Below, one piece after another: positions 16,982 to 25,444 of a DNA stretch of 47,015 nt. Below the pieces are notes generated by a model. The model ran no database searches. It was not told the DNA's origin and saw only the letters and a list, made by a program, of their open reading frames with translations. This stretch comes from Halobacillus massiliensis (lineage in GTDB: Bacteria > Bacillota > Bacilli > Bacillales > Halobacillaceae). Every line of letters starts with the position of its first letter. The first letter of the stretch is position 1. Location of the stretch: NCBI RefSeq assembly GCF_900166625.1, contig NZ_LT800499.1:4250253-4297267 (forward strand), written 5' to 3'. Both the position numbers and the translations under genes were made by a program.

Positions 16982-18558
16982 ATATTTCTTCCTTTCGGTA
17001 ATAGTTTTATGAGCCAGTCTCTAAATGGAAGGGACTCAAGTTCCTTCTCTCCAATAACTTTCAGCCGTATCAGTAGAATGAGGTAAATTAAAGCTCCAGC
17101 TGCGATGAAAAACATCAGGAAAACAAATAAAGCCAGCCGGTATTCAATAAAACCAAGCAGTGGAGACACAATAAGGAGAAATATCACCATTCCCGATAGT
17201 GAAGCCATCATGCCATTCCACGGCAGGCGTCTCCAGAGACTAAAAGGAAAATCCCGATTCAGTAATACTACATAGGAAGCCGTTACAAATCCGGCGGCCC
17301 CAACAGAAGCAAGAGCAGCTCCTGATTCTTCAAACAAAGGAATAAGATATATATTAAGACCGGCTTTTAGAAAAACAGCAAGCAGGATAATGAAAGCCGT
17401 ATGGCCCGTAAAGTTCAGGCCCTGCAGAACAGAACTTAAGGTAATGGCAAGCGAACTAAAGACAATAACAATCATTAACAGCCTTAATGAGTCCGTCCCT
17501 GCGCTATCTTGAAACAATAGCGTATTTACGAATGGGAACAATATGACAAGCCCGGCTGTTGCTCCTAAAGAAATTATTAAAGTGTATTTGCCTGCACCGA
17601 AAATGTATTTCCGGACTTGCTGTGGGTCTTTTTCAAGACGTTTTCTCGTAACAGAGGGAACGAGCGCTAGAGCAAGAGATGAGGCCAGCACTGTACCCAG
17701 CTGAATCAGGGGCTGTCCTCTGTCGAATACACCTTTTGCTAACCTGGCTTCTTCTAAAGCGAGTCCGGCTTTTTCTAGATTTGAAACAAGTAAGAGCGAA
17801 TCAGCAAACTGTAAAAACAAAAGAAGCATATAGTTTAGTGAAATAAATAACCCGTAAAATAAAATAGGCCGCACGTAAGAAATCTTTATGTTTTGCAAGC
17901 GGGCAGGTTGAATATTCTCCCGGCGAAACCAGTACACAAATAATACGACAGCAGCGGCGGATGTGCCTAAAATAGAAGACCACACTCCGCCAATTCCTAT
18001 ATTATAAAGTTCTCCTGTCCGTGACACGTAGAGTGCAGTTACAATAATAACCACGACCCTGACCGCCTGCTCGGTTACTTGGGAAACAGCGGTCGGTTCC
18101 ATAACCCCTTTGCCTTGAAAAACCCCTCTCACGATTGAAGAGAAAGGGATCAATAAAAATACAAAAAAGGCTCCTCTTAATGACGGAACAAGACGTTCAT
18201 CCCCCATGATGCGGGCAATTTGTTCGGCTTGAGTGTACCCCGCCAGAAAAATAGTACCGCAAATGGCAAAGACCCAGGCAAATACAGGTATGTAAAACGA
18301 CTTTAACGACAGCTCAATCCCTTCCTCCCTTACATCAGAGACGAGCCGGGAAATTGCGGCAGGAAAACCGTAAAGCGATAAAATTAACGACATCCCTAAA
18401 ATAGGGTAGATTTGCTGATAAATATAAAATCCTATATCTCCAGCTATATTTTGAAGCGGTATGCGGTAACCCGCACTTAATACTTTTCCGATAAGCCCGG
18501 AGAGTGTGAGTAAAAATGCCCCCTTCACTAAACGATGGGACGAGTTAGAATATTCCAT
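16978..18558 (-). CDS. yabM: Polysaccharide flippase-like membrane protein YabM (SpoVB/MurJ family)
   Basis: A 526-residue protein with about 14 membrane helices, member of the MOP superfamily (PST/SpoVB branch), which exports lipid-linked polysaccharide or peptidoglycan precursors. Family features are the early GKVLSAGYRIPLQNIAG segment and internal repeats of hydrophobic helices. I choose the ATG at 18558 with AAGGA upstream over an in-frame GTG at 18573. It heads yabM-yabN-rqcP downstream of spoVT. Exact substrate unknown. Confidence 0.9.
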   Translation of the reverse strand: MEYSNSSHRLVKGAFLLTLSGLIGKVLSAGYRIPLQNIAGDIGFYIYQQIYPILGMSLILSLYGFPAAISRLVSDVREEGIELSLKSFYIPVFAWVFAICGTIFLAGYTQAEQIARIMGDERLVPSLRGAFFVFLLIPFSSIVRGVFQGKGVMEPTAVSQVTEQAVRVVVIIVTALYVSRTGELYNIGIGGVWSSILGTSAAAVVLFVYWFRRENIQPARLQNIKISYVRPILFYGLFISLNYMLLLFLQFADSLLLVSNLEKAGLALEEARLAKGVFDRGQPLIQLGTVLASSLALALVPSVTRKRLEKDPQQVRKYIFGAGKYTLIISLGATAGLVILFPFVNTLLFQDSAGTDSLRLLMIVIVFSSLAITLSSVLQGLNFTGHTAFIILLAVFLKAGLNIYLIPLFEESGAALASVGAAGFVTASYVVLLNRDFPFSLWRRLPWNGMMASLSGMVIFLLIVSPLLGFIEYRLALFVFLMFFIAAGALIYLILLIRLKVIGEKELESLPFRDWLIKLLPKGRNI

Positions 18559-18601
18559 GACCGTTCCTTCCACCTAGTAGATTAAGTTCTCTCATTATAG
18601 C

Positions 18602-18638
18602 ATAAAAGAAGCCAGATCTCTTGATAGACCTGGCTTTG
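18602..18638 (-). terminator. Terminator after spoVT
   Basis: AAAGCCAGGTC pairs with GATCTGGCTT (one wobble), followed by CTTTTAT on the minus strand, directly after the spoVT stop. Confidence 0.8.
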
Positions 18639-18641
18639 TTA

Positions 18642-19178
18642 CTATTCCATCTGCTTGGCAAGAAACTGTGCAGCCGTCTGAATAGCCACACCATAGTTCT
18701 CATCGATTGGTGATCCTTCTTTGTTGAAAATGGCTACACAACCGATCGGATCCCCCTGTGCGATAATAGGATAAATAATATAAGAGATAACGTCCACTTC
18801 TTGATCGCGAACTAACTCAATTGGCTGCGGATGCTTTTCCGATACCTCGGTCCGCTTATCCATTACCTGTTCTACAGTCTGTCCGATTTGGCGGTTTAAG
18901 TAAGACTTCTTCGACTCTCCCGCTACCGCTATAAACTCATCACGGTCACAGATAAGTACAGGTACCTTCAATGAATCATGTAAAGCTTCCGCGTATTCTT
19001 TTGCGAAATCACCTAATTCATTAATAGGCGAATATTTCTTTAAAATCACTTCTCCTTCGCGGTCCACAAAAATTTCGAGGGGATCTCCCTCTCTAATGCG
19101 AAGTGTGCGGCGAATTTCTTTTGGGATTACGACACGTCCTAGATCATCAATACGACGTACAATACCAGTTGCTTTCAT
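18642..19178 (-). CDS. spoVT: Stage V sporulation regulator SpoVT
   Basis: Forespore transcription factor that tunes sigma-G genes. Residues 1-50 are an AbrB-type swapped-hairpin DNA-binding domain (GIVRRIDDLGRVVIPKEIRRTLRI), closely resembling AbrB of this window. Residues 56-178 form a GAF-like sensor domain. Length 178 matches. It is preceded by a textbook sigma-G promoter and followed by its own terminator. Confidence 0.97.
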   Translation of the reverse strand: MKATGIVRRIDDLGRVVIPKEIRRTLRIREGDPLEIFVDREGEVILKKYSPINELGDFAKEYAEALHDSLKVPVLICDRDEFIAVAGESKKSYLNRQIGQTVEQVMDKRTEVSEKHPQPIELVRDQEVDVISYIIYPIIAQGDPIGCVAIFNKEGSPIDENYGVAIQTAAQFLAKQME

Positions 19179-19214
19179 TCCATTGCTGCCTCCCTTTCTT
19201 GGTGAAATCTCCTT

Positions 19215-19249
19215 AATTATCCTGTAAAAAAAGCAGATGCAGGATAATT
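19215..19249 (-). other. Hairpin at the 5' end of the spoVT transcript
   Basis: AATTATCCTG (19240-19249 read on the minus strand) and CAGGATAATT (19215-19224) form a perfect 10-bp stem with a 15-nt loop containing seven Ts. The predicted start site, a few bases after the -10 at 19261, would put this stem at the very 5' end of the mRNA. It could stabilise the transcript or be a dyad operator for a dimeric regulator. Confidence 0.6.
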
Positions 19250-19260
19250 GGTGATAAATA

Positions 19261-19290
19261 TAGTATGATACACCAAAAAAAACCTATTCA
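19261..19290 (-). promoter_or_regulatory. Sigma-G promoter of spoVT
   Basis: TGAATA (19285-19290), 17 bp, CATACTA (19261-19267) on the minus strand: an exact match to the sigma-G pattern TGMATA-N17/18-CATAMTA. Known biology (spoVT is a sigma-G gene) agrees. Confidence 0.88.
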
Positions 19291-19364
19291 TAAAAATAAA
19301 AGAAAAAGAGTGATTGAAGTCGTTTGATGGAAAAAACAGTCTTCTTTTGGGCTTAGAAATGGTT

Positions 19365-19505
19365 GTTCCGTTTATCACGTTTGGAGAAAAACGGCTGGGA
19401 ATCAGCTCCCTTTTAAGCGAGAAGCCGGTGAGTTAGCTCGCTGCACTCACGGTTCTCTCCATAGCTCTATCTCCCTGCAGGAGTCTCGTCATTTCCCTTG
19501 ATCCC
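19365..19505 (+). repeat. Extra subfamily A repeat, degenerate copy (A4)
   Basis: Starts GTTCCGTTTATC and carries the A core with several substitutions (CCGGTGAGTTAGCTCG, CTCCCTGCAGGAGTCTCG), but lacks the TAAACGGAAC end. It precedes the intact A copy of unit 3, as A1 precedes unit 1. Confidence 0.8.
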
Positions 19506-19528
19506 ACTTTAAGGGAAGTAAAAAGACT

Positions 19529-19910
19529 GTTCCGTTTATTGTAAAAAGAAAAAAGAGGCTTGGAAATGACTCCCTTTCCGCGGGGAGCCGGTGAGCTAGC
19601 TCGTTACACTCGCGGATCTCACCTTGGCTCTTCTCCCTGCAGGAGTCTCGCCATTTCCCAGCCTCTTTAACGCTGATGGTGTAAACGGAACCCAAAAAAG
19701 TTCGGAGAAAAAAACCACTTCCTTTGTTCTCTTACGTTAATGTTCCGTTACTTTAAAAATATAAAGGGCCGTGGGAAACGGCGAGACTCCTATGGGAGGA
19801 TAGAACAGGGTGAGATCCCGGAAGGCTTTTGCCTGAGGAAGCTCACCGTTCGCCCATGGAAAGCGAGTCGTTTCCCCCGGCCCGGCTCACTAAATTCGGG
19901 CAAACGGAAC
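19529..19910 (+). repeat. Composite A-spacer-B repeat unit 3
   Basis: A (19529-19691), a 50-bp spacer and inverted B (19742-19910), both bounded by GTTCCGTTTA-like and TAAACGGAAC-like ends. In A, AAAGAGGCTTGGAAATG pairs with CATTTCCCAGCCTCTTT at 16 of 17 positions. The unit occupies the gap between spoVT and mfd, genes that are direct neighbours in B. subtilis. No gene is credible from 19179 to 20073. Confidence 0.85.
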
Positions 19911-19950
19911 AGGACTCTCATATTTCTGAGAATCAAAGAAGCCTTTATCG

Positions 19951-20009
19951 GAGCAGAACAAGGGTGTAATCCCGACCCCAGTCCGGTTTTCTAAATTCAG
20001 GCAAACAGA
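19951..20009 (-). repeat. B-repeat remnant
   Basis: Shortened copy of the end of the preceding B: GAACA.GGTG..ATCCCG is joined directly to CCGG.TTTCTAAATTCAGGCAAAC, so the internal part is deleted. It abuts the mfd terminator. Confidence 0.65.
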
Positions 20010-20012
20010 CAT

Positions 20013-20047
20013 AAAAAAGACTGCCGCTATTTAAGCAGCAGTCTTTT
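20013..20047 (-). terminator. Terminator after fin-mfd
   Basis: AAAAGACTGC pairs with GCAGTCTTTT and continues into TTATG on the minus strand, 27 bp past the mfd stop. Confidence 0.9.
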
Positions 20048-20073
20048 CTCTTATACATTAATAAGCTGGGTCA

Positions 20074-23000
20074 TTAAACACTTGTCGCTTCACGAGTTAA
20101 ATCAGGAAGCGCCTTAATGAATTCTTCGACAATATCATAGCGTTTTATTTCATTCTGACGATCCCATGTAAACGTTACTTTTAATTGAGAATCTTCCGTA
20201 CCAAGCTGTACCATGCGGCCATATTGATTAGCAAATTCAAATAACTTTGCCCCATCGATGGCCTGGCTTTGAGAGGCTTCCATAAGAAGGATCATCTTTC
20301 GTTTTTTCTCAGAGATTGATTCTATTCGAGCTTTCTTCGCGTGATACCTCAGGGAAGAAACAGTGATCAGATTTTCCACCTCTTCTGGATAGTCACCGAA
20401 TCGGTCAATCAGTTCATCACGGATATCATGGATATCTTCGAGCGATTCAATTGCCTGAAACTGTTTATACATATCGATTTTCTGTTTTTCATCAGAAATA
20501 TATTCATCTGGTATATAAGCATCAACTTTCACATCAAGCTCTGTTTGGAAAGGCTGAATAGCTTCTGGCTCTTTGCCCTGTCTTTTCGCTTCAATTGCGT
20601 CTTTAAGCATTTGTGAGTACATATCAAAACCAACAGAATCGATAAACCCATGCTGCTGGGCACCGAGCAGATTTCCGGCTCCCCTTATGGAAAGGTCACG
20701 CATAGCAATTTTAAATCCAGAGCCTAGCTCTGTGAATTCCTTAATCGCCTGCAGACGTTTTTCCGCCACTTCTGTGAGTACTTTATCTTTTTGATAAGTG
20801 AAGTATGCGTAGGCTACACGATTAGATCGCCCCACTCTTCCCCGCAGCTGATAAAGCTGACTGAGACCCATTTTATCAGCATCATAAACAATCAACGTAT
20901 TGACATTAGGAATATCCACACCCGTTTCAATGATGGTTGTACTTACGAGCACATCAAATTCCCCTTCCAAGAAGGAAAACATAACATTCTCAAGCTCTGT
21001 TTCATTCATCTGGCCATGAGCAAATGCAACCCTTGCTTCCGGGACAAGCGCTGAAATCTCCTGTGCCATCCGCTCGATGTTTTCGACACGGTTAAACAGG
21101 AAAAATACTTGGCCGCCGCGCGCCATCTCACGCTCCACCGCTTCCCTCATGAAGACAGGGTTATATTCAAGCACATATGTCTGAATCGGGAATCTGTTTT
21201 CCGGCGGAGTTTCAATAACCGATAGATCACGGACCCCAAGCATAGACATGTGCAGCGTACGTGGAATCGGTGTTGCTGTTAATGTCAGTACATCGACATT
21301 GGATTTGAGCTGCTTAATTTTTTCCTTATGTTTTACTCCGAACCGCTGTTCTTCATCGACAATCAGCAAGCCTAAATCTTTAAACTGAATGTCTTTGGAA
21401 AGGATACGATGGGTACCGATGACGATATCAACCAATCCTTTGCGCAGACGGTCCGTCGTTTCTTTTTGCTGTTTTTTCGTACGGAAGCGGCTTAACAGCC
21501 CAATATTGATGCCGAAGTCCTGGAATCGTTCCTGCATTGTTTCATAGTGCTGCTGAGCAAGGATTGTCGTGGGTACAAGCAGGGCCACTTGTTTTCCGTT
21601 TTCAACGGCTTTAAATGCTGCACGAATCGCCACTTCAGTTTTTCCATAGCCCACATCACCGCAAAGCAGGCGGTCCATCGGGCGAATGCGCTGCATATCC
21701 TGCTTAATTTCTTCTATACAGCGGATTTGGTCTTCTGTTTCCTCATAAGCAAAGGCAGCTTCAAAATCGCGCTGCATCTCGCCATCTTCTGAAAAAGAGA
21801 ATCCTTTAGATGCTTCACGCTCGGCATAAAGCTGAATGAGGTCATCCGCAATATCTTCAACGGAAGACTGGACTTTTCGTTTTACCTTCGCCCATTCGCT
21901 TCCTCCGAGTTTATATATTTTAGGCTCTTTTCCTTCTGAGCCTACGTATTTCTGGATAAGATCAATTTGATCAATCGGTACAAACAGCTTGTCATTTCCG
22001 GAATATTTCACCATGAGAAAGTCTTTATGGGTATCTCCGACTTTCAATGTTTCAATGCCGATGTATTTACCAATACCGTGATTGGCATGTACAACATAGT
22101 CACCGACTTTTAACTCCTGGTAGTTTTTAATTCTTTCGGCGTTTGTCATTTTCTGTTTGCGTTTAGACTTGGCCGTCTGCTTCTTAAACAGCTCTTTTTC
22201 TGTTAAAACGGCAAGCTTGTGAAGCGGCCATTCAAAACCGCTGCTAATGTTGCCTTGAAGGATAACAGGCATTTTTACAGGAAGCGTGACCGAATCTTTA
22301 ACGACAGAGGCTTCCATCCCATAATCAAGCAGTACAGAGTGTATCTTCTCTGCCCTTGCTTCATCAGGAGCTAACAGGAGCACACTGTAATTCTGCTTCG
22401 TCCAGCGTTCCATTTCTGTTTTCAACAAATTCATCTGGCCATGGAACTGCTGCATTTGGCGAGAGGAAATATTGACGATATTCTGAGGCTGGGTATTTGC
22501 GATATGGCGCATGAAAACAGATAAGTACAGCTTAGGGTGCTTCATCTTAACCCAAGTATCATGCCAGTCAAAGGAAATGCGCAGACCGCGCACAAGCTGA
22601 TTTACTTCAAGCAGGCTGTTGTACCATTCGGCTTCTTCGTGATCTAGGCGGCTTGCTGTTTCATTAATGCGGCTCATTTCATCGAGTACAATTAACCCAT
22701 TCTCAGGCAGATAATCAAGCAGGCTTATCGGCTCTTCATAAAAATACCCAATATACTTATACAGCTCTTGAAAACGTTCGGCACTACGCAGGCGTTCAAT
22801 ATCTCTTTCCGTATGGGCATTCAGCGTCTCTTTTGCATCGCTTTTCGTCAGCTTCTTCAAAGAATGACTAAGAGCTTCTTCCAGTTTATCCGCAGCTCTT
22901 GTAAAATCTTCTTTTGTAAGCAGAAGTTCCACCGCCGGACCAATGCTGACTTCCTGAAGTTTTTCATGAGAGCGCTGTGTCTCTGAATCAAATGTACGGA

Positions 23001-23610
23001 TCGAATCAATTTCTGTATCAAAAAGCTCGATCCGATAGGGGAATTCTGCTGTTAAAGGGTATATATCGATAATGCCTCCACGCACAGAGAATTCCCCGGG
23101 ACTGGCTACCATATCTACGCGTTCATATCCCATGTTTATAAAATGTTCCAGATAAGTATTTAAATCAATATCTTCTCCAACACGAAAAGGGAGCACGTTA
23201 TGCTCCCAATAGGATTTAGGCGGCATGATTCTCTTAATAGCAGATACAGGTGCAATCAGGACACCTGTTTTCTTGTTCAGCCACTGACTTAAGGCGTCAA
23301 TACGCTGACTCCTTAACTCAGGACTGGCTACGGCAATTTCCGAGGCAATCAATTCGTTCACGGGATAAAGGTGAACATCTTGATCCTCGGTTAATTCCAT
23401 CATATCCTCATAAAGCTGCTGTGCTTGAATAAGCTGGTGAGTCACGATGATAACCGGGCGGTTCAGCGACTCTTTTAGAATGGAGACAAGCAGGCTCCTC
23501 GAAGCTCCTGAAAGCCCGGCCACCATTTGTTCTTTCATACCTGCCTCAAAGCCATCAATCACAGATCGCACGTCGTCATGGGACTGCAAATAATTTTTTA
23601 TACCTTGCAT
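20074..23610 (-). CDS. mfd: Transcription-repair coupling factor Mfd
   Basis: Removes stalled RNA polymerase from damaged template and recruits UvrA for excision repair. Domains in order are a UvrB-like damage-recognition region, an RNA-polymerase-interaction domain (GDYVVHANHGIGKYIG), RecG-type motor with Walker A GDVGYGKTEVA and motif II VDEEQRFGV, the TATPIPRTL and TTIIETGVDIP helicase motifs, and a C-terminal regulatory domain. At 1178 residues it is full length. GGAGGAG lies before the ATG. It follows fin by 50 bp, as in B. subtilis. Confidence 0.98.
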   Translation of the reverse strand: MQGIKNYLQSHDDVRSVIDGFEAGMKEQMVAGLSGASRSLLVSILKESLNRPVIIVTHQLIQAQQLYEDMMELTEDQDVHLYPVNELIASEIAVASPELRSQRIDALSQWLNKKTGVLIAPVSAIKRIMPPKSYWEHNVLPFRVGEDIDLNTYLEHFINMGYERVDMVASPGEFSVRGGIIDIYPLTAEFPYRIELFDTEIDSIRTFDSETQRSHEKLQEVSIGPAVELLLTKEDFTRAADKLEEALSHSLKKLTKSDAKETLNAHTERDIERLRSAERFQELYKYIGYFYEEPISLLDYLPENGLIVLDEMSRINETASRLDHEEAEWYNSLLEVNQLVRGLRISFDWHDTWVKMKHPKLYLSVFMRHIANTQPQNIVNISSRQMQQFHGQMNLLKTEMERWTKQNYSVLLLAPDEARAEKIHSVLLDYGMEASVVKDSVTLPVKMPVILQGNISSGFEWPLHKLAVLTEKELFKKQTAKSKRKQKMTNAERIKNYQELKVGDYVVHANHGIGKYIGIETLKVGDTHKDFLMVKYSGNDKLFVPIDQIDLIQKYVGSEGKEPKIYKLGGSEWAKVKRKVQSSVEDIADDLIQLYAEREASKGFSFSEDGEMQRDFEAAFAYEETEDQIRCIEEIKQDMQRIRPMDRLLCGDVGYGKTEVAIRAAFKAVENGKQVALLVPTTILAQQHYETMQERFQDFGINIGLLSRFRTKKQQKETTDRLRKGLVDIVIGTHRILSKDIQFKDLGLLIVDEEQRFGVKHKEKIKQLKSNVDVLTLTATPIPRTLHMSMLGVRDLSVIETPPENRFPIQTYVLEYNPVFMREAVEREMARGGQVFFLFNRVENIERMAQEISALVPEARVAFAHGQMNETELENVMFSFLEGEFDVLVSTTIIETGVDIPNVNTLIVYDADKMGLSQLYQLRGRVGRSNRVAYAYFTYQKDKVLTEVAEKRLQAIKEFTELGSGFKIAMRDLSIRGAGNLLGAQQHGFIDSVGFDMYSQMLKDAIEAKRQGKEPEAIQPFQTELDVKVDAYIPDEYISDEKQKIDMYKQFQAIESLEDIHDIRDELIDRFGDYPEEVENLITVSSLRYHAKKARIESISEKKRKMILLMEASQSQAIDGAKLFEFANQYGRMVQLGTEDSQLKVTFTWDRQNEIKRYDIVEEFIKALPDLTREATSV

Positions 23611-23660
23611 CTTTAACTCCTCCGGAACCAGGAAGCCCGCTCTTGGAGGAGCTTCCCAGT

Positions 23661-23891
23661 TTAGTGAATAAAAAAGTCTAGTTCATGATAATGAGGATTC
23701 TGCTGTAACGACCGTTCACAGGAATCACAGATTGTTTTAATCTTCATATTGCCCTGTGCATCATACGTAATCATTTCCTTATGATCCTCTTCATTTAAAC
23801 ACTCTAAGCCAAGCTCAGAAATTGCGACACGTTCTCTGTCCAACTTTCCTACTTGGCGTTTGCAATGCCGGCAAATATAGTGAATTTGCAT
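23661..23891 (-). CDS. fin: Anti-sigma-F factor Fin (YabK)
   Basis: Small forespore protein that inhibits sigma-F and so helps the switch to sigma-G. The 76 residues contain two zinc-type pairs, CRHC (7-10) and CDSC (55-58), as in the family. The gene is preceded by a perfect sigma-F-type promoter, matching the known feedback loop in which sigma-F makes its own antagonist. It is read into mfd. Confidence 0.95.
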   Translation of the reverse strand: MQIHYICRHCKRQVGKLDRERVAISELGLECLNEEDHKEMITYDAQGNMKIKTICDSCERSLQQNPHYHELDFFIH

Positions 23892-23924
23892 AGATACACA
23901 TCTCCTCTAAAGGTGTCATGTATC

Positions 23925-23954
23925 TAGTGTTACCGGCGAAATTACCACTTATAC
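23925..23954 (-). promoter_or_regulatory. Sigma-F promoter of fin
   Basis: GTATA (23950-23954), 15 bp, GGTAACACTA (23925-23934) on the minus strand: fits GYWTA-N15-GGNRANAMTW at every position. It lies in the 67-bp gap between pth and fin. Confidence 0.88.
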
Positions 23955-23958
23955 TATT

Positions 23959-24522
23959 TTACTTCGTATTGTAATCGTTCATAACTTCAAGAAAAGGTCT
24001 GGATAACCACGCTTCACATGCCTTGGCCGACTGTTCAATGGATTCATTGACAGCTCCCTGTTCTTCCTTGGAAAAAGTGCCAAGTACGTAATCGACAACA
24101 GACATTGGGACAGAAGGGCGTCCTACCCCTACACGAAGACGTTTGAACTCTTTCGTTCCCAGCTGATCAATAATGCTGCGGATTCCATTATGTCCACCAT
24201 GACCGCCTTTCTGACGCAGGCGAATCCGTCCTGTCGGTAAGTCTAAATCATCATAGATGACAAGTACGTCTTCTGGCGGGATATCGTAGTAGTCTAAAAA
24301 TAAGCGAAGAGACTCTCCTGATAAATTCATATATGTCTGCGGCTGAAGCAATAGAACCTTTTCGCCGGAAAAATGCTCGATCGTATATTTCCCTTTGAAT
24401 TTTTCCTGCGAAAGACTCCAGTTATGTTTCCCTGCCAGTTCATCAATAACCATAAAACCTATATTATGGCGGGTTTTTTCATATTTCCTCCCTGGATTTC
24501 CAAGGCCTACAATGCACTTCAT
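23959..24522 (-). CDS. pth: Peptidyl-tRNA hydrolase (SpoVC)
   Basis: Releases tRNA from peptidyl-tRNA that drops off ribosomes; essential. The 187-residue protein keeps GLGNPG (6-11), catalytic His19 with Asn20 (TRHNIGF), DD at 91-92 and GGHGGHNG (107-114). AAGGA precedes the ATG. Called spoVC in B. subtilis because a conditional allele blocks sporulation. It lies downstream of the ctc terminator. Confidence 0.97.
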   Translation of the reverse strand: MKCIVGLGNPGRKYEKTRHNIGFMVIDELAGKHNWSLSQEKFKGKYTIEHFSGEKVLLLQPQTYMNLSGESLRLFLDYYDIPPEDVLVIYDDLDLPTGRIRLRQKGGHGGHNGIRSIIDQLGTKEFKRLRVGVGRPSVPMSVVDYVLGTFSKEEQGAVNESIEQSAKACEAWLSRPFLEVMNDYNTK

Positions 24523-24608
24523 TTAAAAATCTTCCTTTGCCTTTTCATATTCGTTCTATTATAACAGATTTACCTGAAAAAAATTGTCTAAACAGGACTG
24601 CTCCCACA

Positions 24609-24640
24609 AAAAAGGACGCAACCTTCGGCTACGCCCCTCT
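24609..24640 (-). terminator. Terminator after ctc
   Basis: GGGCGTAGCC pairs with GGTTGCGTCC across GAA (with wobbles), followed by TTTTTTG on the minus strand. Confidence 0.8.
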
Positions 24641-24655
24641 TCGTATATATTTTTT

Positions 24656-24690
24656 ATTACTCTTTTATTACTCTTTTATTACTCTTTATT
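24656..24690 (-). repeat. 11-bp tandem repeat across the ctc stop codon
   Basis: The unit AAGAGTAATAA (minus strand) occurs three times in tandem at the ctc stop codon, giving TAATAA in the reading frame at once. Added or lost units would change only the untranslated tail, because the first unit already stops translation. Confidence 0.7.
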
Positions 24691-25347
24691 TTCTGCTTGC
24701 TCGTTGTTCTCTTCCTGCTCTTCGTCAGAACCTTCTTTTTCTCCTACGACTTCAGGTTCCTGATCAGCTTCTTCAAGCTCCGGCTCTTCCGGCATTTCTT
24801 CCGGTGGAGTGACGGAAACGATCGTTGTATTTTCATCTTCCGTAATCTCATAATTACGAGCTTCTTTTAAGTCGGCAACCATAATACTGTCACCTATGTT
24901 TAACTCGGAAACGTCCACAACGATTTCTTCTGGAATATCACGAGGTTTTGCTTTTATAGCCAGTTCGTAAAGCGGCTGCTGAACAACTCCGTCTTCTTTG
25001 ACGCCGGCAGCTTCACCTTCAAGACGAACAGGTACTTGTACATCCATCTCTTCAGCCATGTTTACGATGTAAAAGTCTGCATGAAGCAGTTGATCTTTCA
25101 AAGGATCTACCTGATATTCGTGCAGCATTACGTCTACTGTATTGCCGCCATCAATATTTAAAGAAATAATTGCGTTTTTCCCTTCATCACGAACAGTTTT
25201 CAGCAGTTCCATGCTGTTTACTGAAACGTTAACAGGTTCTTTATCTTTTCCATAAACTACTGCAGGAACGTTGCCTTCCTGACGTAATTCTCTCGTTACT
25301 GATTGTTTAAGGTCTTTTCTTTGATCTGCTTTTAATGTAATAGCCAA
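24679..25347 (-). CDS. ctc: Ribosomal protein L25, general stress protein Ctc
   Basis: Two-domain L25/Ctc protein that binds 5S rRNA in the large subunit, induced by stress. Residues 1-95 are the L25 domain and 96-185 the TL5-type beta domain (DIPEEIVVDVSELNIGDSI). The last 35 residues are almost all Glu, Asp, Gln and Asn, a more acidic tail than in B. subtilis Ctc (204 residues), fitting salt adaptation. Translation starts at a TTG (25347) after GGAGGAG. A sigma-B promoter lies upstream. Confidence 0.95.
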   Translation of the reverse strand: MAITLKADQRKDLKQSVTRELRQEGNVPAVVYGKDKEPVNVSVNSMELLKTVRDEGKNAIISLNIDGGNTVDVMLHEYQVDPLKDQLLHADFYIVNMAEEMDVQVPVRLEGEAAGVKEDGVVQQPLYELAIKAKPRDIPEEIVVDVSELNIGDSIMVADLKEARNYEITEDENTTIVSVTPPEEMPEEPELEEADQEPEVVGEKEGSDEEQEENNEQAENKE

Positions 25348-25387
25348 AATAATCTCCTCCAGTTAATTAACCATCTATTTAAATCTG

Positions 25388-25412
25388 ATTCCCAACTTTG
25401 TAGAAATTAAAC
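25388..25412 (-). promoter_or_regulatory. Sigma-B promoter of ctc
   Basis: GTTTAA (25407-25412), 13 bp, GGGAAT (25388-25393) on the minus strand, close to the sigma-B pattern GTTTAA-N12/14-GGGTAT. ctc is the classical sigma-B reporter gene in B. subtilis, and the site is at the expected distance. Confidence 0.88.
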
Positions 25413-25444
25413 CTTTTTTATTACAAAACACACTAAAAAACCGA

